In this document: piece after piece, positions 35,458-44,342 of the stretch
Layout: every line of letters starts with the position of its first letter
How positions within the stretch are numbered: the first letter of the stretch is position 1
Origin: Hyphomicrobiales bacterium
GTDB lineage: Bacteria; Pseudomonadota; Alphaproteobacteria; Rhizobiales; Rhizobiaceae
Length of the DNA stretch: 64,000 nucleotides
Direction of reading: 5' to 3'
Assembly: GCA_900473685.1 (NCBI GenBank)
Contig: UCNE01000023.1
Location: 1-64,000, forward strand
Position numbers and translations under genes: made by a program
Notes under the pieces: generated by a model
The model's database searches: none
What the model saw: only the letters and a program-made list of their open reading frames with translations
What the model was told of the DNA's origin: nothing

Positions 35458-36420
35458 CTATTGCGCCAGCTGGAAGGCCTGATCGCCGACGAGACGGCGG
35501 CGCAGCCATGCGGAAAACTGGTCGACGGCAATGATTGTCGTGAACAGCAGGATGATGATCGCCAGCGTTTTTGCCTCATGGCCCTGGCTGATCGACAGCC
35601 GCAACGGCTCGCCGATACCACCGCCGCCGACAGCACCGATAATGGTGGAAGCGCGCACGTTGATTTCGAGACGCAGCAGGAAATAGCTCATGAAATTGGG
35701 CAGAACCTGCGGCACGATGCCGAACCAGACCCGCTCGAACCAGTTGCCGCCGGCAGCCCGCAGGCCCTCATCCGGCTTCATGTCGGCATTTTCGACCACT
35801 TCGAAGAACAGCTTGCCGAGCGCACCGACCGTATGGATCGAAACGGCGATCATCGCCGGGATCGGGCCGAGGGACAGGATCGCAAGAAAGAAACCGGCGA
35901 TCACCACCTCCGGAAAGGCCCGCAGGATTTCCATGATGCGCCGGGCCAAGCCGCGAACCCAGGGATTGGGCATCAGGTTGCGGGCAGCGAAGAAGCAAAG
36001 AATGAAACCGAAGAACATGCCGAAGATGGTCGAGAAGATCGCGATGTTCAGCGTTTCCAGCATCTTGTAGAAATATTCGGGCACATAGATGCTGTCCGTC
36101 AGATACATCCGGCCTTCGGGATAATTATATTTGAGGCTTCCATCGTCATAGGGCGAGGGCAGATCGAACATCGCCCGGCCGATTTCGGCGCCATCGCGCG
36201 GCACGAGGTCGCCGACGAAATCGAAGAAATAGGGCAGGCGGTCGAAAAACTTGCCGGCATTGGTCGCATTGGCAAACCAGAGCGATCCGGACAGAGCCAC
36301 GGCGAGAAGCGCAAGCCCCAGAAACGTATAGGTGCGGCGGCGGAGATTGAGCTCCTGCCAGTGGCGTTCGACCACGGCGCCATTGTCGCTCAGGGTCGTG
36401 GGAAGCGCTGACGTGGCCAT
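35458..36420 (-). CDS. phnE: Phosphonate ABC permease PhnE (first)
   Basis: A 320-residue inner-membrane permease with an N-terminal helix (about 30-50), a periplasmic loop to about residue 110, and the BPD transport domain with the EAA loop DEGLRAAGGNWFERVWFGIVP. The C-terminal STIIGAVGGGGIGEPLRLSIS is typical of PhnE. The start is the ATG at 36420 with GGAG upstream; an ATG six codons earlier lacks one. It pairs with the downstream second PhnE, receives phosphonate from PhnD and is energised by PhnC. Confidence 0.94.
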   Translation of the reverse strand: MATSALPTTLSDNGAVVERHWQELNLRRRTYTFLGLALLAVALSGSLWFANATNAGKFFDRLPYFFDFVGDLVPRDGAEIGRAMFDLPSPYDDGSLKYNYPEGRMYLTDSIYVPEYFYKMLETLNIAIFSTIFGMFFGFILCFFAARNLMPNPWVRGLARRIMEILRAFPEVVIAGFFLAILSLGPIPAMIAVSIHTVGALGKLFFEVVENADMKPDEGLRAAGGNWFERVWFGIVPQVLPNFMSYFLLRLEINVRASTIIGAVGGGGIGEPLRLSISQGHEAKTLAIIILLFTTIIAVDQFSAWLRRRLVGDQAFQLAQ

Positions 36421-36485
36421 GAAGTCTCCGGCAAACACGAGGCCTCGACGGGCGTCATGCCCCGAGACTGCTTAAACAAGGAAAC

Positions 36486-36508
36486 GCTGGCCGGGATGGC
36501 CGGCCAGC
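36486..36508 (-). terminator. Hairpin between phnD and phnE (partial terminator or processing site)
   Basis: A perfect 9-bp stem GCTGGCCGG / CCGGCCAGC with a 5-base loop, 20 bases after the phnD stop. Read on the minus strand it is followed by GTTTCCTTG, a weak U-tract. It may lower permease expression relative to the binding protein or protect the phnD mRNA end. Confidence 0.6.
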
Positions 36509-36528
36509 ACTTTTTAATGCGGACGATA

Positions 36529-37434
36529 TCAGCCGCCGATGGTCGACTTGCGAGCGTCGATGATCGGCTTGTAGAAGTCGGAGTTGACTTCGACGAAGCC
36601 CTTGAAGTCGCCGCCCATGACGCCAGCAAAGCAGGCTGCATCGGTCTTCGGCAGATCGAGCATGAACTGCTTGAACTTGGCCTTCATGTCATTGTTCATC
36701 GAGGTACGAACGACGATCGGGCCGTTCGGGATCAGCGGCGAGCGCCACAGTTCGACCAGGTCGTTCATGTCCAGAACGCCCTTTTCGACCATCTTGTGCA
36801 GGTTGCCGGAGGTGTAGCCGTCCTTGAACTCGCCGATGCCCGAACCGAAGGTCGTGCCGGCATCGAAGGTGCCCTTGAGCACTTCGAGAACGAGGTTTTC
36901 ATGGCCGCCGCCGAAACCGGTTTCAGCGAAGAATTCCTTGACCGGCATGCCGATCGTTTCCGGCAGGGTGACGCTCGGGATCAGGTAACCCGATGTCGAA
37001 TCCGGATCGGCAAAGCCGAGCTTCTTGCCCTTGAGGTCGGCAACGCTGGTGTAGCCCTTGTCCTTGCGGGCAACCATGATCGAGTAGTAGCCGGTCGAAC
37101 CGTCGGACTGTTCGGTTGTCAGGATCGGCTCGACGGCGTCAGCCTTGGCAAGGAAGATCTTGGCATAACCGGAAGCGCCAAGTTCTGCATAATCGAGGGT
37201 GCCGCCGAGCAGGCCCTGGATAACGCCGTCATAGTCGGCAGCCGGGAAAAACGAGACCTTCTCGACATTCAGCGCCGTCTTCAGGTGTTCGCCGAGGCAC
37301 TGGTAGTTGCGCAGGCGGTCGGCTTCGTTTTCGCCACCGATGATGCCGACGCGGAATTCCTTGAGGTCTTCAGCCTGAACGTGGCCGACGAGGGCAAAGA
37401 GCGCAACAGCGCTCAAAAGTGCTTTCTTCAACAT
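36529..37434 (-). CDS. phnD: Phosphonate-binding periplasmic protein PhnD
   Basis: A 301-residue binding protein with a signal peptide (MLKKALLSAVALFALVGHVQA, cleaved near residue 21). The mature start EFRVGIIGGENEADRL and the ligand-region segments DYAELGASGYAKIF and FADPDSTSGYLIPS are PhnD hallmarks. It binds alkyl- or aminoalkylphosphonates in the periplasm and delivers them to PhnE. It lies 91 bases after phnC and is followed by a hairpin. Confidence 0.95.
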   Translation of the reverse strand: MLKKALLSAVALFALVGHVQAEDLKEFRVGIIGGENEADRLRNYQCLGEHLKTALNVEKVSFFPAADYDGVIQGLLGGTLDYAELGASGYAKIFLAKADAVEPILTTEQSDGSTGYYSIMVARKDKGYTSVADLKGKKLGFADPDSTSGYLIPSVTLPETIGMPVKEFFAETGFGGGHENLVLEVLKGTFDAGTTFGSGIGEFKDGYTSGNLHKMVEKGVLDMNDLVELWRSPLIPNGPIVVRTSMNNDMKAKFKQFMLDLPKTDAACFAGVMGGDFKGFVEVNSDFYKPIIDARKSTIGG

Positions 37435-37525
37435 AAGGGTCTTCTCCTGTTATCCCGGCGGCGCCGGTTCACATTCGGTTGCAAAGCTCTGCCCTTGACG
37501 CGGGCTTTCGATCCCGGCTCGCTCC

Positions 37526-38362
37526 TTAGAGCCCGGCCAGTGCCAGCGGTTTGACGCCGGCGGATTTCGCATTGTCCTGCGCAGCAGGAATGTTGATGCT
37601 TGTCGATGTCATCGATTCATCGAGTTCGGCGCCCGAGCCATAGATTTCGGCGACGGCTGCAGCTGTCAGTTCCTGCGGCTGACCATCGAAAACGACCTGT
37701 CCATGCGCCATGCCGATGATGCGCTCGCAGTAGGTTCGCGCCGTATCCAGCGTGTGCAGGTTGGTGACGACGGTGATGCCGTCGCACTCGTTGATGTCGC
37801 GCAGCGCATCCATGACGATCTTTGCGTTCAGCGGGTCGAGCGAGGCGATCGGCTCGTCGGCCAGCAGCATCTTCGGCTGCTGCATCAGAGCACGGGCAAT
37901 GGCGACACGCTGCTGCTGGCCACCGGACAGGGTGCCTGCGGGCTGCAGCGCCGTCTGCTCGATCCCCAGACGCTCCAGCGCGCCGATTGCCATGATGCGC
38001 TCTTCGCGAGTGAACATGTTGAGGATGCTGAGAACGGTCGAGCGATGCTTGAGGCGGCCGAGCAAGACGTTGGTGAGCACGTCGAGACGTGGCACCAGAT
38101 TGAACTGCTGAAAGATCATGGCGCAATCGCGCTGCCAGTTGCGAAGGGCCGCACCCCGCAGCGACGACACTTCCAGATCGCCGAAATGGATGGAGCCGGA
38201 CGAAACGTCATTGAGACGATTGATCATCCGGAGCAGTGTCGACTTGCCCGCACCGGACCGGCCGATGATGCCGACCATCTGGCCCTGCGGGATGTCGAAG
38301 GTAACCGAGTTGACGGCAATTTTCTTGCCGAACTGACGCGTTACATTCTTCAGCTGAAACAT
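37526..38362 (-). CDS. phnC: Phosphonate ABC transporter ATPase PhnC
   Basis: A 278-residue ABC ATPase starting [14 protein letters not shown]. Walker [10 protein letters not shown] is near residue 35, the signature LSGGQQQR follows near 144, and Walker B is [13 protein letters not shown]. The helical region with [19 protein letters not shown] is typical of PhnC. The open frame runs upstream to 39022 in the same phase, but that part overlaps the acetyltransferase gene and is not coding. It powers phosphonate import through the two PhnE subunits. Confidence 0.94.
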   Translation of the reverse strand: MFQLKNVTRQFGKKIAVNSVTFDIPQGQMVGIIGRSGAGKSTLLRMINRLNDVSSGSIHFGDLEVSSLRGAALRNWQRDCAMIFQQFNLVPRLDVLTNVLLGRLKHRSTVLSILNMFTREERIMAIGALERLGIEQTALQPAGTLSGGQQQRVAIARALMQQPKMLLADEPIASLDPLNAKIVMDALRDINECDGITVVTNLHTLDTARTYCERIIGMAHGQVVFDGQPQELTAAAVAEIYGSGAELDESMTSTSINIPAAQDNAKSAGVKPLALAGL

Positions 38363-38460
38363 AAGCAGTCGTCCTTTGGCAGTGGCATCGTTAGGCCCTT
38401 GCCATAATGGCGGTTGATGAAGGGGGAATGTCAGTTTGATGTCGTTTTCGTTACAGTCCA

Positions 38461-38484
38461 CAATCCCCGCGCAGGCGGGGATTG
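38461..38484 (-). terminator. Strong hairpin between the acetyltransferase gene and phnC
   Basis: A perfect 10-bp stem CAATCCCCGC / GCGGGGATTG with a 4-base loop, 12 bases past the acetyltransferase stop (38497). No U-tract follows on the minus strand, so it is more likely a partial terminator, RNA-processing site or short REP-like unit than a full terminator. Confidence 0.55.
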
Positions 38485-38496
38485 GTGCCGCAAAAG

Positions 38497-39114
38497 TCAG
38501 GCATTGTGACGGGCAAGGAATGCGTCCGCATCGAGCATTCTGAAGTCGTTGAGGGCATCGCGCAGCTTGCCGTGATCCCAATCCCACCAGGCCAGTTTCT
38601 CGAAACGGCCGGCAATCTCCTTGCCGAAACGTTCGCGGATCAGCTTGGCCGGAACGCCGCCGACGATCGTATAGGGCGCAACATCCTTGGAGACGACCGC
38701 TCCCGAACCGACGACTGCGCCGTTGCCGATCGTGACCCCGGGCAGCACTGTCGCGCCATGGCCGATCCAGACATCGTGGCCGATGACGACGCGGTTTTCG
38801 CGCCGCCAGGCAAAGAAATCCTGCTCCATGTCCGCGTCCGGCCAGTAGTTCGAGGCGCGGTAGGTGAAATGGTGCAGCGTAGCCCGCCAGGTCGGATGGT
38901 TGGTGGCGTTGATGCGGACGGATGCCGCCAGATTGGCGAATTTCCCGATCGTCGCGCACCAGATCATGCCGTCGCGCTCGATATAGGAATAATCCCCGAA
39001 CTCGACCTCGTCGAGGCGGCAACGGTCACCCACTTCGGTATAGCGGCCCAGTGTCGATTGGTTGACGGTTGCCGTTGGATGGATCGTCGGCTCTTCTTTC
39101 AGCTTCTGGCTCAT
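38497..39114 (-). CDS. Phosphonate-operon hexapeptide-repeat acetyltransferase
   Basis: A 205-residue left-handed beta-helix acetyltransferase of the CatB/VatD (xenobiotic acetyltransferase) type. Hexapeptide repeats run from about residue 15 to 180, ending [15 protein letters not shown] and [12 protein letters not shown]. Similar proteins are encoded in many C-P lyase operons, where they may acetylate aminoalkylphosphonates or a pathway intermediate. It is not homologous to the GNAT enzyme PhnO but may play a similar role (inference). Its ATG overlaps the phnL stop. Confidence 0.88.
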   Translation of the reverse strand: MSQKLKEEPTIHPTATVNQSTLGRYTEVGDRCRLDEVEFGDYSYIERDGMIWCATIGKFANLAASVRINATNHPTWRATLHHFTYRASNYWPDADMEQDFFAWRRENRVVIGHDVWIGHGATVLPGVTIGNGAVVGSGAVVSKDVAPYTIVGGVPAKLIRERFGKEIAGRFEKLAWWDWDHGKLRDALNDFRMLDADAFLARHNA

Positions 39115-39818
39115 GCGGCAACCTTTCGCGGCGAGAACGCGGATACATCAAGGACGCGGTCGGCGACGGCATCGCGCACTTCCTCGTCATGGAAGATGCC
39201 GAGCAGGGCGACACCCTCGGCCTTCTTGGCGGCTATCATCTCGACAACGACACGGCGGTTGGTCGCATCGAGCGATGCCGTCGGCTCGTCGAGCAGCAGA
39301 ATCGCATGATCCGTGATGAAGCCACGGGCAATGTTGACGCGCTGCTGCTCGCCACCCGAGAAGGTGGCCGGCGGCAATTGCCAGAGTGCGCGCGGCAGGT
39401 TGAGCTTTGCCAGCAGTTCGGACGCTTTCTCACGCGCTGCGGCCTGCTCGACCCCGCGCGCCAGAAGCGGTTCGGCAACGACATCGAGTGCCGACACCCG
39501 CGGAACGACGCGCAGGAACTGACTGACATAACCCAGCGTATCGCGCCGGACTTCCAGCACTGCGCGGGGGGCTGCATGGGCAAGATCGACCAGATGCCCC
39601 TGATGCTCGATCAGGATCTGGCCGGCATCGACGGCATAGTTGCCGTAGAGCATTTTCAGGATCGAGCTCTTGCCGACACCGGACGGACCGCCGAGCACGA
39701 CGCATTCGCCCTTCTTGACGGAAAACGACACACCATTGACGACCGGCAGGCGGATACCGTCACGCAGGTGCATGGTGAAGCTCTTGGCGACTTCGGAAAC
39801 AACGAGGGGAGTGGCCAT
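39111..39818 (-). CDS. phnL: C-P lyase subunit PhnL (ABC-type ATPase)
   Basis: A 235-residue soluble ABC protein. Walker A is [10 protein letters not shown] near residue 43, the signature [14 protein letters not shown] follows near 149, and Walker B is [12 protein letters not shown]. PhnL works with PhnI, PhnG and PhnH in making the ribosyl phosphonate triphosphate; it is not part of the transporter. The phnK stop lies at 39821, two bases before its ATG at 39818, and its own stop overlaps the acetyltransferase start. Confidence 0.94.
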   Translation of the reverse strand: MATPLVVSEVAKSFTMHLRDGIRLPVVNGVSFSVKKGECVVLGGPSGVGKSSILKMLYGNYAVDAGQILIEHQGHLVDLAHAAPRAVLEVRRDTLGYVSQFLRVVPRVSALDVVAEPLLARGVEQAAAREKASELLAKLNLPRALWQLPPATFSGGEQQRVNIARGFITDHAILLLDEPTASLDATNRRVVVEMIAAKKAEGVALLGIFHDEEVRDAVADRVLDVSAFSPRKVAA

Positions 39819-39820
39819 GA

Positions 39821-40597
39821 TTACACCTGCAGAATGGAGGAAACGAGAAGCTGGGTGTAAGGCTCGCGTGGATCGTCAAGCACCCGGTCAGTCAGGCCCT
39901 GCTCGATCACCAGACCATCCTTCATCACCATCATGCGATGCGAGAGAAGCCGGGCGACGGCGAGGTCATGGGTGACGATGATGGCCGAAAGACCGAGATC
40001 ATGGACAAGGCCGCGCACCAGATCGAGCAGGCGGGCCTGAACCGAGACATCAAGACCTCCGGTCGGCTCGTCCATGAAGACAAGGCGGGGCGAGGTGACA
40101 AGGTTGCGGGCAATCTGCAGGCGCTGGCGCATGCCGCCCGAGAACGACCGCGGCTGATCGTCAATCCGGTCTTCCTCGATCTCGACGCGGCGCAGCCAGT
40201 CGGCGGCCGTGGCGCGGATATTGCCATAATGCCGATCACCGACCGCCATCAGCCGCTCGCCGACATTGGCACCGGCCGAAACCGTCATGCGCAGGCCATC
40301 GGCCGGGTTCTGATGCACGAAGCCCCAGTCGGTGCGCATCAGGAAGCGGCGCTCGGCCTCACCCATGCGGGCAAGATCACGATACTGGCCGTCGCGCATA
40401 TGGTATTCGACGATACCGGAACTCGGCATCAGCCGGGTGGAGAGGCAGGACAGCAGCGTCGTCTTGCCGGAGCCGGATTCGCCAACAATGGCAAGCACTT
40501 CACCGGGCCACAGCTCGAAGGACACATTGCGGCACCCGATGCGGCTACCGTAGAATTTCGACACGTCGTTGACTTTGAGAAGCGGTGTCTGGGTCAT
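39821..40597 (-). CDS. phnK: C-P lyase subunit PhnK (ABC-type ATPase)
   Basis: A 258-residue ABC protein starting MTQTPLLKVNDVSKFYG. Walker A GESGSGKTT is near residue 38, the signature is FSGGMRQRLQIARN, and Walker B LVFMDEPTGGLD follows. PhnK docks on the PhnGHIJ core and remodels it during turnover. The frame is open upstream to 41230 but that part crosses the repeat element and phnJ. The gap to phnJ is 235 bases and is largely filled by a palindromic repeat, the only large break in the phnG-phnL block. Confidence 0.94.
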   Translation of the reverse strand: MTQTPLLKVNDVSKFYGSRIGCRNVSFELWPGEVLAIVGESGSGKTTLLSCLSTRLMPSSGIVEYHMRDGQYRDLARMGEAERRFLMRTDWGFVHQNPADGLRMTVSAGANVGERLMAVGDRHYGNIRATAADWLRRVEIEEDRIDDQPRSFSGGMRQRLQIARNLVTSPRLVFMDEPTGGLDVSVQARLLDLVRGLVHDLGLSAIIVTHDLAVARLLSHRMMVMKDGLVIEQGLTDRVLDDPREPYTQLLVSSILQV

Positions 40598-40656
40598 GGG
40601 GCGATTTCCATGTTGCGCAAGTAAGTGCTTGAAGGAAGGCGAGCGGCCGCTTGCTT

Positions 40657-40790
40657 CCTCTTCTCCCCAGCGGGGAGAAGGTGGCCCGCAGGGCCGGATG
40701 AGGGGGCGGTGCGGCCAATTCGGATTGCGCGGAAAGGCCCCCTCATCGCCTCGCTTTCGCTCGGCACTTCTCCCCGCTGGGGAGAAGAGG
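40657..40790. repeat. Large inverted-repeat element between phnJ and phnK
   Basis: The ends, 40657-40680 and 40767-40790, are perfect 24-base reverse complements, and each end is itself a hairpin (CTTCTCCCC-AGC-GGGGAGAAG and CTTCTCCCC-GCT-GGGGAGAAG). Inner sequences GATGAGGGGG and CCCCCTCATC also pair. The motifs are shared with the elements at 3573-3705 and 1-46, so this is a dispersed RIME-like repeat. It could fold as one long stem in the phn mRNA. Confidence 0.8.
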
Positions 40791-40832
40791 GAGCCTGTGG
40801 CAGGCTGCAAGCAGAATACGCTACCAAAACCC

Positions 40833-41711
40833 TCATTCGGCCGCCTCCTGCCGCGCCAGCATCTCGCCCGCATGACCATGCTCGCGGCGATCCTCGCAAT
40901 GGTCGGTATCCGAGCAGACGAACATGCGTCCGCCCTTGTCGTCGAGAACGACTTCATCGAGATAGACGTGCTCGGCGCCGCACAGCGCGCAGGGCTTGTC
41001 GAAATGCTGGATCTCGAACGGGTGATCCTCGAAATCGAGGCTGACGACGTCGGTATGGGGCGGAACCGCGTAGATGCGCTTTTCACGCCCGGCACCGAAC
41101 AGCTGCAGCGCTTCCGACATGTGCATTTTCGGATTGTCGAATTTTGGGGTCGGCGAGGGATCCATGACATAGCGGCCTTCGACCTTGACCGGATAGGCAT
41201 AGGTTGTGGCGATATGGCCGTTGCGGGCAATATCTTCGTAGAGCTTCACATGCATCAGGCCGTATTCTTCCAGCGCATGCATCTTGCGGGTTTCGGTCTC
41301 GCGCGGCTCGAGGAAACGCAGCGGCTCGGGGATCGGTACCTGATAGACCAGCGTCTGGCCGGCCGTCAGCGTTTCCTCGGGAATACGATGGCGGGTCTGG
41401 ATAATCGTCGCGTCGCGGGTCTTCGTCGTCACCGCGACATTGGCAACCTTCTGGAAGAAGGCGCGGATCGACACGGCATTGGTGGTGTCGTCGGCGCCCT
41501 GGTCGATGACTTTCAGCACATCCTTGGGTCCGAGGATCGACGCCGTGACCTGGACGCCGCCGGTGCCCCAGCCGTAAGGCATCGGCATTTCGCGCGACGC
41601 AAACGGAACCTGATAGCCGGGTATCGAAATCGCCTTGAGGATCGCCCGGCGGATCATCCGCTTGGTCTGCTCGTCGAGGTAAGCGAAGTTGTAAGTGGCA
41701 AGGTCAGTCAT
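40833..41711 (-). CDS. phnJ: C-P lyase catalytic subunit PhnJ
   Basis: A 292-residue radical-SAM enzyme that cleaves the carbon-phosphorus bond of ribose 1-alkylphosphonate 5-phosphate. The four key cysteines C241, C244, C266 and C272 fall at exactly the residue numbers of the E. coli enzyme, in CALCGAEHVY and VCSDTDHC. C241, C244 and C266 bind the 4Fe-4S cluster and C272 is the proposed thiyl radical site. Other conserved parts are YGWGTGGVQVTASI and PPHTDVVSLDFEDHPF. The ATG overlaps the stop of fosX, so synthesis is coupled. Confidence 0.97.
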   Translation of the reverse strand: MTDLATYNFAYLDEQTKRMIRRAILKAISIPGYQVPFASREMPMPYGWGTGGVQVTASILGPKDVLKVIDQGADDTTNAVSIRAFFQKVANVAVTTKTRDATIIQTRHRIPEETLTAGQTLVYQVPIPEPLRFLEPRETETRKMHALEEYGLMHVKLYEDIARNGHIATTYAYPVKVEGRYVMDPSPTPKFDNPKMHMSEALQLFGAGREKRIYAVPPHTDVVSLDFEDHPFEIQHFDKPCALCGAEHVYLDEVVLDDKGGRMFVCSDTDHCEDRREHGHAGEMLARQEAAE

Positions 41712-42127
41712 TCGGCTGCCTCCTTCAAACGGGAATAGGTGTCCAGACGTTCGGCAAGGGTGCCGGTGTGAAGCTCGAACAGATGATTGTCGGCATCATG
41801 GAAATAGATCGAGCGGCCCTCACCTTCGACGCGCGGCCGTGGTGGCATGAGGTCGAGGCCGAGCGACTGGATGCGCTCCAGATAGATGTCGATATCCTCA
41901 TCACGGATCTTGAACGCGACGTGGTTGTAGGTGCGCTCGCTCAGGCTCTTGCCCTGCATGGTGGCGATCCAGAGATCACCGATCGTGAAGAACTTTTCCG
42001 CTGAACGCGAAAACTGCATCTCATCACTGGCATAAACCTGTTTCGCACCGAAGACGGTCTGGAGAATGTCGGTCATCCTCTGAAGATCGCTGACGATGAA
42101 GGTGATGTGGGAGAGGTCCTCGATCAT
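41708..42127 (-). CDS. fosX: FosX-type fosfomycin epoxide hydrolase within the phn operon
   Basis: A 139-residue VOC-fold metalloenzyme. H7, H69 and E118 match the metal ligands and E44 the catalytic base known for Listeria FosX, at the same residue numbers. YNHVAF, RPRVEGEGRSIYFHDADN and HLFELHTGTL are almost diagnostic of FosX. The family adds water to fosfomycin using Mn(II). A homologue in the Mesorhizobium phn operon is known to be a weak, promiscuous fosfomycin hydrolase. It overlaps phnI upstream and phnJ downstream by 4 bases each, so it is an integral operon member. Its native substrate could be an epoxyphosphonate (inference). Confidence 0.92.
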   Translation of the reverse strand: MIEDLSHITFIVSDLQRMTDILQTVFGAKQVYASDEMQFSRSAEKFFTIGDLWIATMQGKSLSERTYNHVAFKIRDEDIDIYLERIQSLGLDLMPPRPRVEGEGRSIYFHDADNHLFELHTGTLAERLDTYSRLKEAAE

Positions 42128-43236
42128 TCGGCCGCGTCCCGAATGGTTTCATTCTTCTCTATCCCGTTGCGTGCATCGTACTCGGCGCGCATGCGGCGGA
42201 CGAGATCGAGTTCGGCCTGAAAGTCGACATAATGCGGTAGCTTCAGGTGCTCGACGAAGCCGGTCGCCTGGACATTGTCCGAATGCGAGATGACGAATTC
42301 CTCGTCCTGCGCCGGGGCGACAATATCCTCGCCGAATTCTTGCGCCCGTAGCGCCCGGTCGACCAGCGACATCGCCATCGCCTTGCGCTCGCTCTGACCA
42401 AACACCAGGCCGTAACCGCGTGTAAACTGCGGCGGGTTCTTGGCCGACCCCTGGAACTGGTTGACCATCTGGCACTCGGTCACCTGGACCGGGCCGAGCG
42501 ATACGGCAAAACCAAGTTCGGGAATATCGAGCTCGACTTCGACCTCGCCGATGCGGACCTCGCCAACGAAGGGATGGGTGCGAGCGTAGCCGCGCTGGGT
42601 CGAATAGGCGAGCGCCAGCAGAAATCCCTCGTCGCCCCGCGCCAGCGCCTGCAAGCGCAGGTCGCGGTTCAGCGGGAATTCCAGCGGTTCGCGTGTCAGG
42701 TCGCCTGGCACATGATCCTCCGGCATCTGGCCGTCGCTCTCGATCAGGCCTTCACCGGCGAGAATGTCGGAAACCCGCATCATCGAGCTTCCGTCCGCCG
42801 TCCGGCGCAGGGGCTCGGCAACCGGCTCATCGGCAAGAAGCGACGGGTCGAGCAGGCGGTGGGTGTAGTCGAATGTCGGACCGAGCAGCTGGCCGCCCGG
42901 CAAATCCTTGTAGGTGGCGGAGATACGGCGCTCGATCTTCATGCTTGCAGTATCGACCGGGACCGACATGCCGAAGCGCGGCAGCGTGGTGCGATAGGCG
43001 CGCAGAATGAAGATCGCCTCGATCATGTCGCCGCGTGCCTGGCGCACGGCGAGGGCTGCGAGTTCACGATCGTAAAGCGAGGCCTCCGCCATCACGCGGT
43101 CGACGGCGAGGCCGAGCTGGGCAACGATCTGATCGATCGAGATGGCCGGCAGTGACCGGTCGCCACGGCGGCGGTCGGCGAGAAGCTGATGCGCATTGGC
43201 GATAGCGGCTTCGCCACCCTTGACAGCAACATACAT
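42124..43236 (-). CDS. phnI: C-P lyase core subunit PhnI
   Basis: A 370-residue PhnI. It begins MYVAVKGGEAAIANAHQLL, with family segments PDHVPGDLTREPLEFPL and TQRGYARTHPFVGEVRIGEV and a C-terminal HSDNVQATGFVEHLKLPHYVDF region. PhnI is the nucleosidase-like subunit that, with PhnG, PhnH and PhnL, exchanges the adenine of ATP for the phosphonate. It starts 3 bases after the phnH stop and overlaps fosX by 4 bases. Confidence 0.96.
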   Translation of the reverse strand: MYVAVKGGEAAIANAHQLLADRRRGDRSLPAISIDQIVAQLGLAVDRVMAEASLYDRELAALAVRQARGDMIEAIFILRAYRTTLPRFGMSVPVDTASMKIERRISATYKDLPGGQLLGPTFDYTHRLLDPSLLADEPVAEPLRRTADGSSMMRVSDILAGEGLIESDGQMPEDHVPGDLTREPLEFPLNRDLRLQALARGDEGFLLALAYSTQRGYARTHPFVGEVRIGEVEVELDIPELGFAVSLGPVQVTECQMVNQFQGSAKNPPQFTRGYGLVFGQSERKAMAMSLVDRALRAQEFGEDIVAPAQDEEFVISHSDNVQATGFVEHLKLPHYVDFQAELDLVRRMRAEYDARNGIEKNETIRDAAE

Positions 43237-43239
43237 GGT

Positions 43240-43860
43240 TCAGCCCTCCCGGCGGCGAAGTTTTGTGGTGCGCGGCAGGCACAGAATATCCGCACCGGCA
43301 ACGAGGATCAGATCGACGCCGCGCGGGAACAGGCCCCGGTTTTCCGTCCAGAGTGTCAGGAAAATGTCCGGCAGACCTTTGGGCGAAAGGATGGTTTCAT
43401 CCTTGATGCCCGGTCCCGCGGCAACAAACTCCGGTCCACCGGTCAGTGAAGCGATCTCGATCACCAAAGTGGACGAGCGATCGGGATACTCCTGCGTACC
43501 GAGCGCGAACTGGTCGAAACCCGGAACAACACCACCAGCCTCGATGAAGACGAACCGGGCTTCAGGCTTGACGGCCGTGACCGGAGCGCTCGTGTGGAAC
43601 GACAGCCAGGCGGGAACGGAGGAATGAGAAAGAGCGTTTGTCAGCCAAACCGGCGTACCGTCATCGCAGAGGGTGAGAGCAATGGCACCAGCACCGGCGC
43701 CAAGCGGAGCAGGCGGCGTGGCAGTGGCGCCGAGCGGCGTGATTGTGCCCGGCCGCGCCATGGCATCCATCAGTGCACGGAACACCGACTGCGACTGGAA
43801 GACGGGATCGGTGAATGCGCCGGCAAAGGCGCTGGCATGGATTTCGGTGTGAGCGCCCAT
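43240..43860 (-). CDS. phnH: C-P lyase core subunit PhnH
   Basis: A 206-residue PhnH. Conserved features are the N-terminal FTDPVFQSQSVFRALMDAMA with ARPGTI, and the C-terminal ILSPKGLPDIFLTLWTENRG and GADILCLPRTT. It is a structural subunit of the PhnGHIJ core. The ATG at 43860 overlaps the phnG stop, and phnI follows closely, so the core subunits are translated as a coupled set. Confidence 0.95.
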   Translation of the reverse strand: MGAHTEIHASAFAGAFTDPVFQSQSVFRALMDAMARPGTITPLGATATPPAPLGAGAGAIALTLCDDGTPVWLTNALSHSSVPAWLSFHTSAPVTAVKPEARFVFIEAGGVVPGFDQFALGTQEYPDRSSTLVIEIASLTGGPEFVAAGPGIKDETILSPKGLPDIFLTLWTENRGLFPRGVDLILVAGADILCLPRTTKLRRREG

Positions 43861-44327
43861 CAGTTGTCTCCCCGGACCATGGTGAAGAAATCGACCCGCG
43901 TTGCGGCGGTCTGTTCGGCATGCTTGCGATCTTCCGCATCGATGCGGCTTTCCACTTGATCGATCAGCAGGTCGACGGCGGAGCGATGCTCCGGCCGCTG
44001 GTAGAGTGAATCGAAGATCGCAGCGAGGCGCGCCTTCTCCCGGTCGTTCCCGAGCACTTGTCCATGGCCGATTTCGCCCGAACCGAGACGCACGGTAGCG
44101 CGGCTGACGGTTGCCTCACCAAGATTGAACGGATCACCACCACCGCCGATGCGGCCACGCACCATGACAAGGCCGGTCTCGGGACCGCGCACCGGATGCA
44201 CCTCCGGCTTGGGCTCGATTACGAGCCATCCTGCCTGTAGTTCTTCCGTCGAAGCGCGGGCTAGCAGACCCATCGCCCGCTTTCGCTCGCTGACCGCCGT
44301 GCCGGTATTTTCTTTGATCGCGTCCAT
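43860..44327 (-). CDS. phnG: C-P lyase core subunit PhnG
   Basis: A 155-residue PhnG. The N-terminal helix region RKRAMGLLARASTEELQAGW is followed by ETGLVMVRGRIGGGGDPFNLGEATV and RATVRLGSGEIGHGQVLGNDREKA, the most conserved part of the family. It is the first gene of the phosphonate operon and lies 85 bases from the divergent phnF, with an operator-like dyad between. Confidence 0.95.
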   Translation of the reverse strand: MDAIKENTGTAVSERKRAMGLLARASTEELQAGWLVIEPKPEVHPVRGPETGLVMVRGRIGGGGDPFNLGEATVSRATVRLGSGEIGHGQVLGNDREKARLAAIFDSLYQRPEHRSAVDLLIDQVESRIDAEDRKHAEQTAATRVDFFTMVRGDN

Positions 44328-44342
44328 TGCTTCCGTCCGAAA

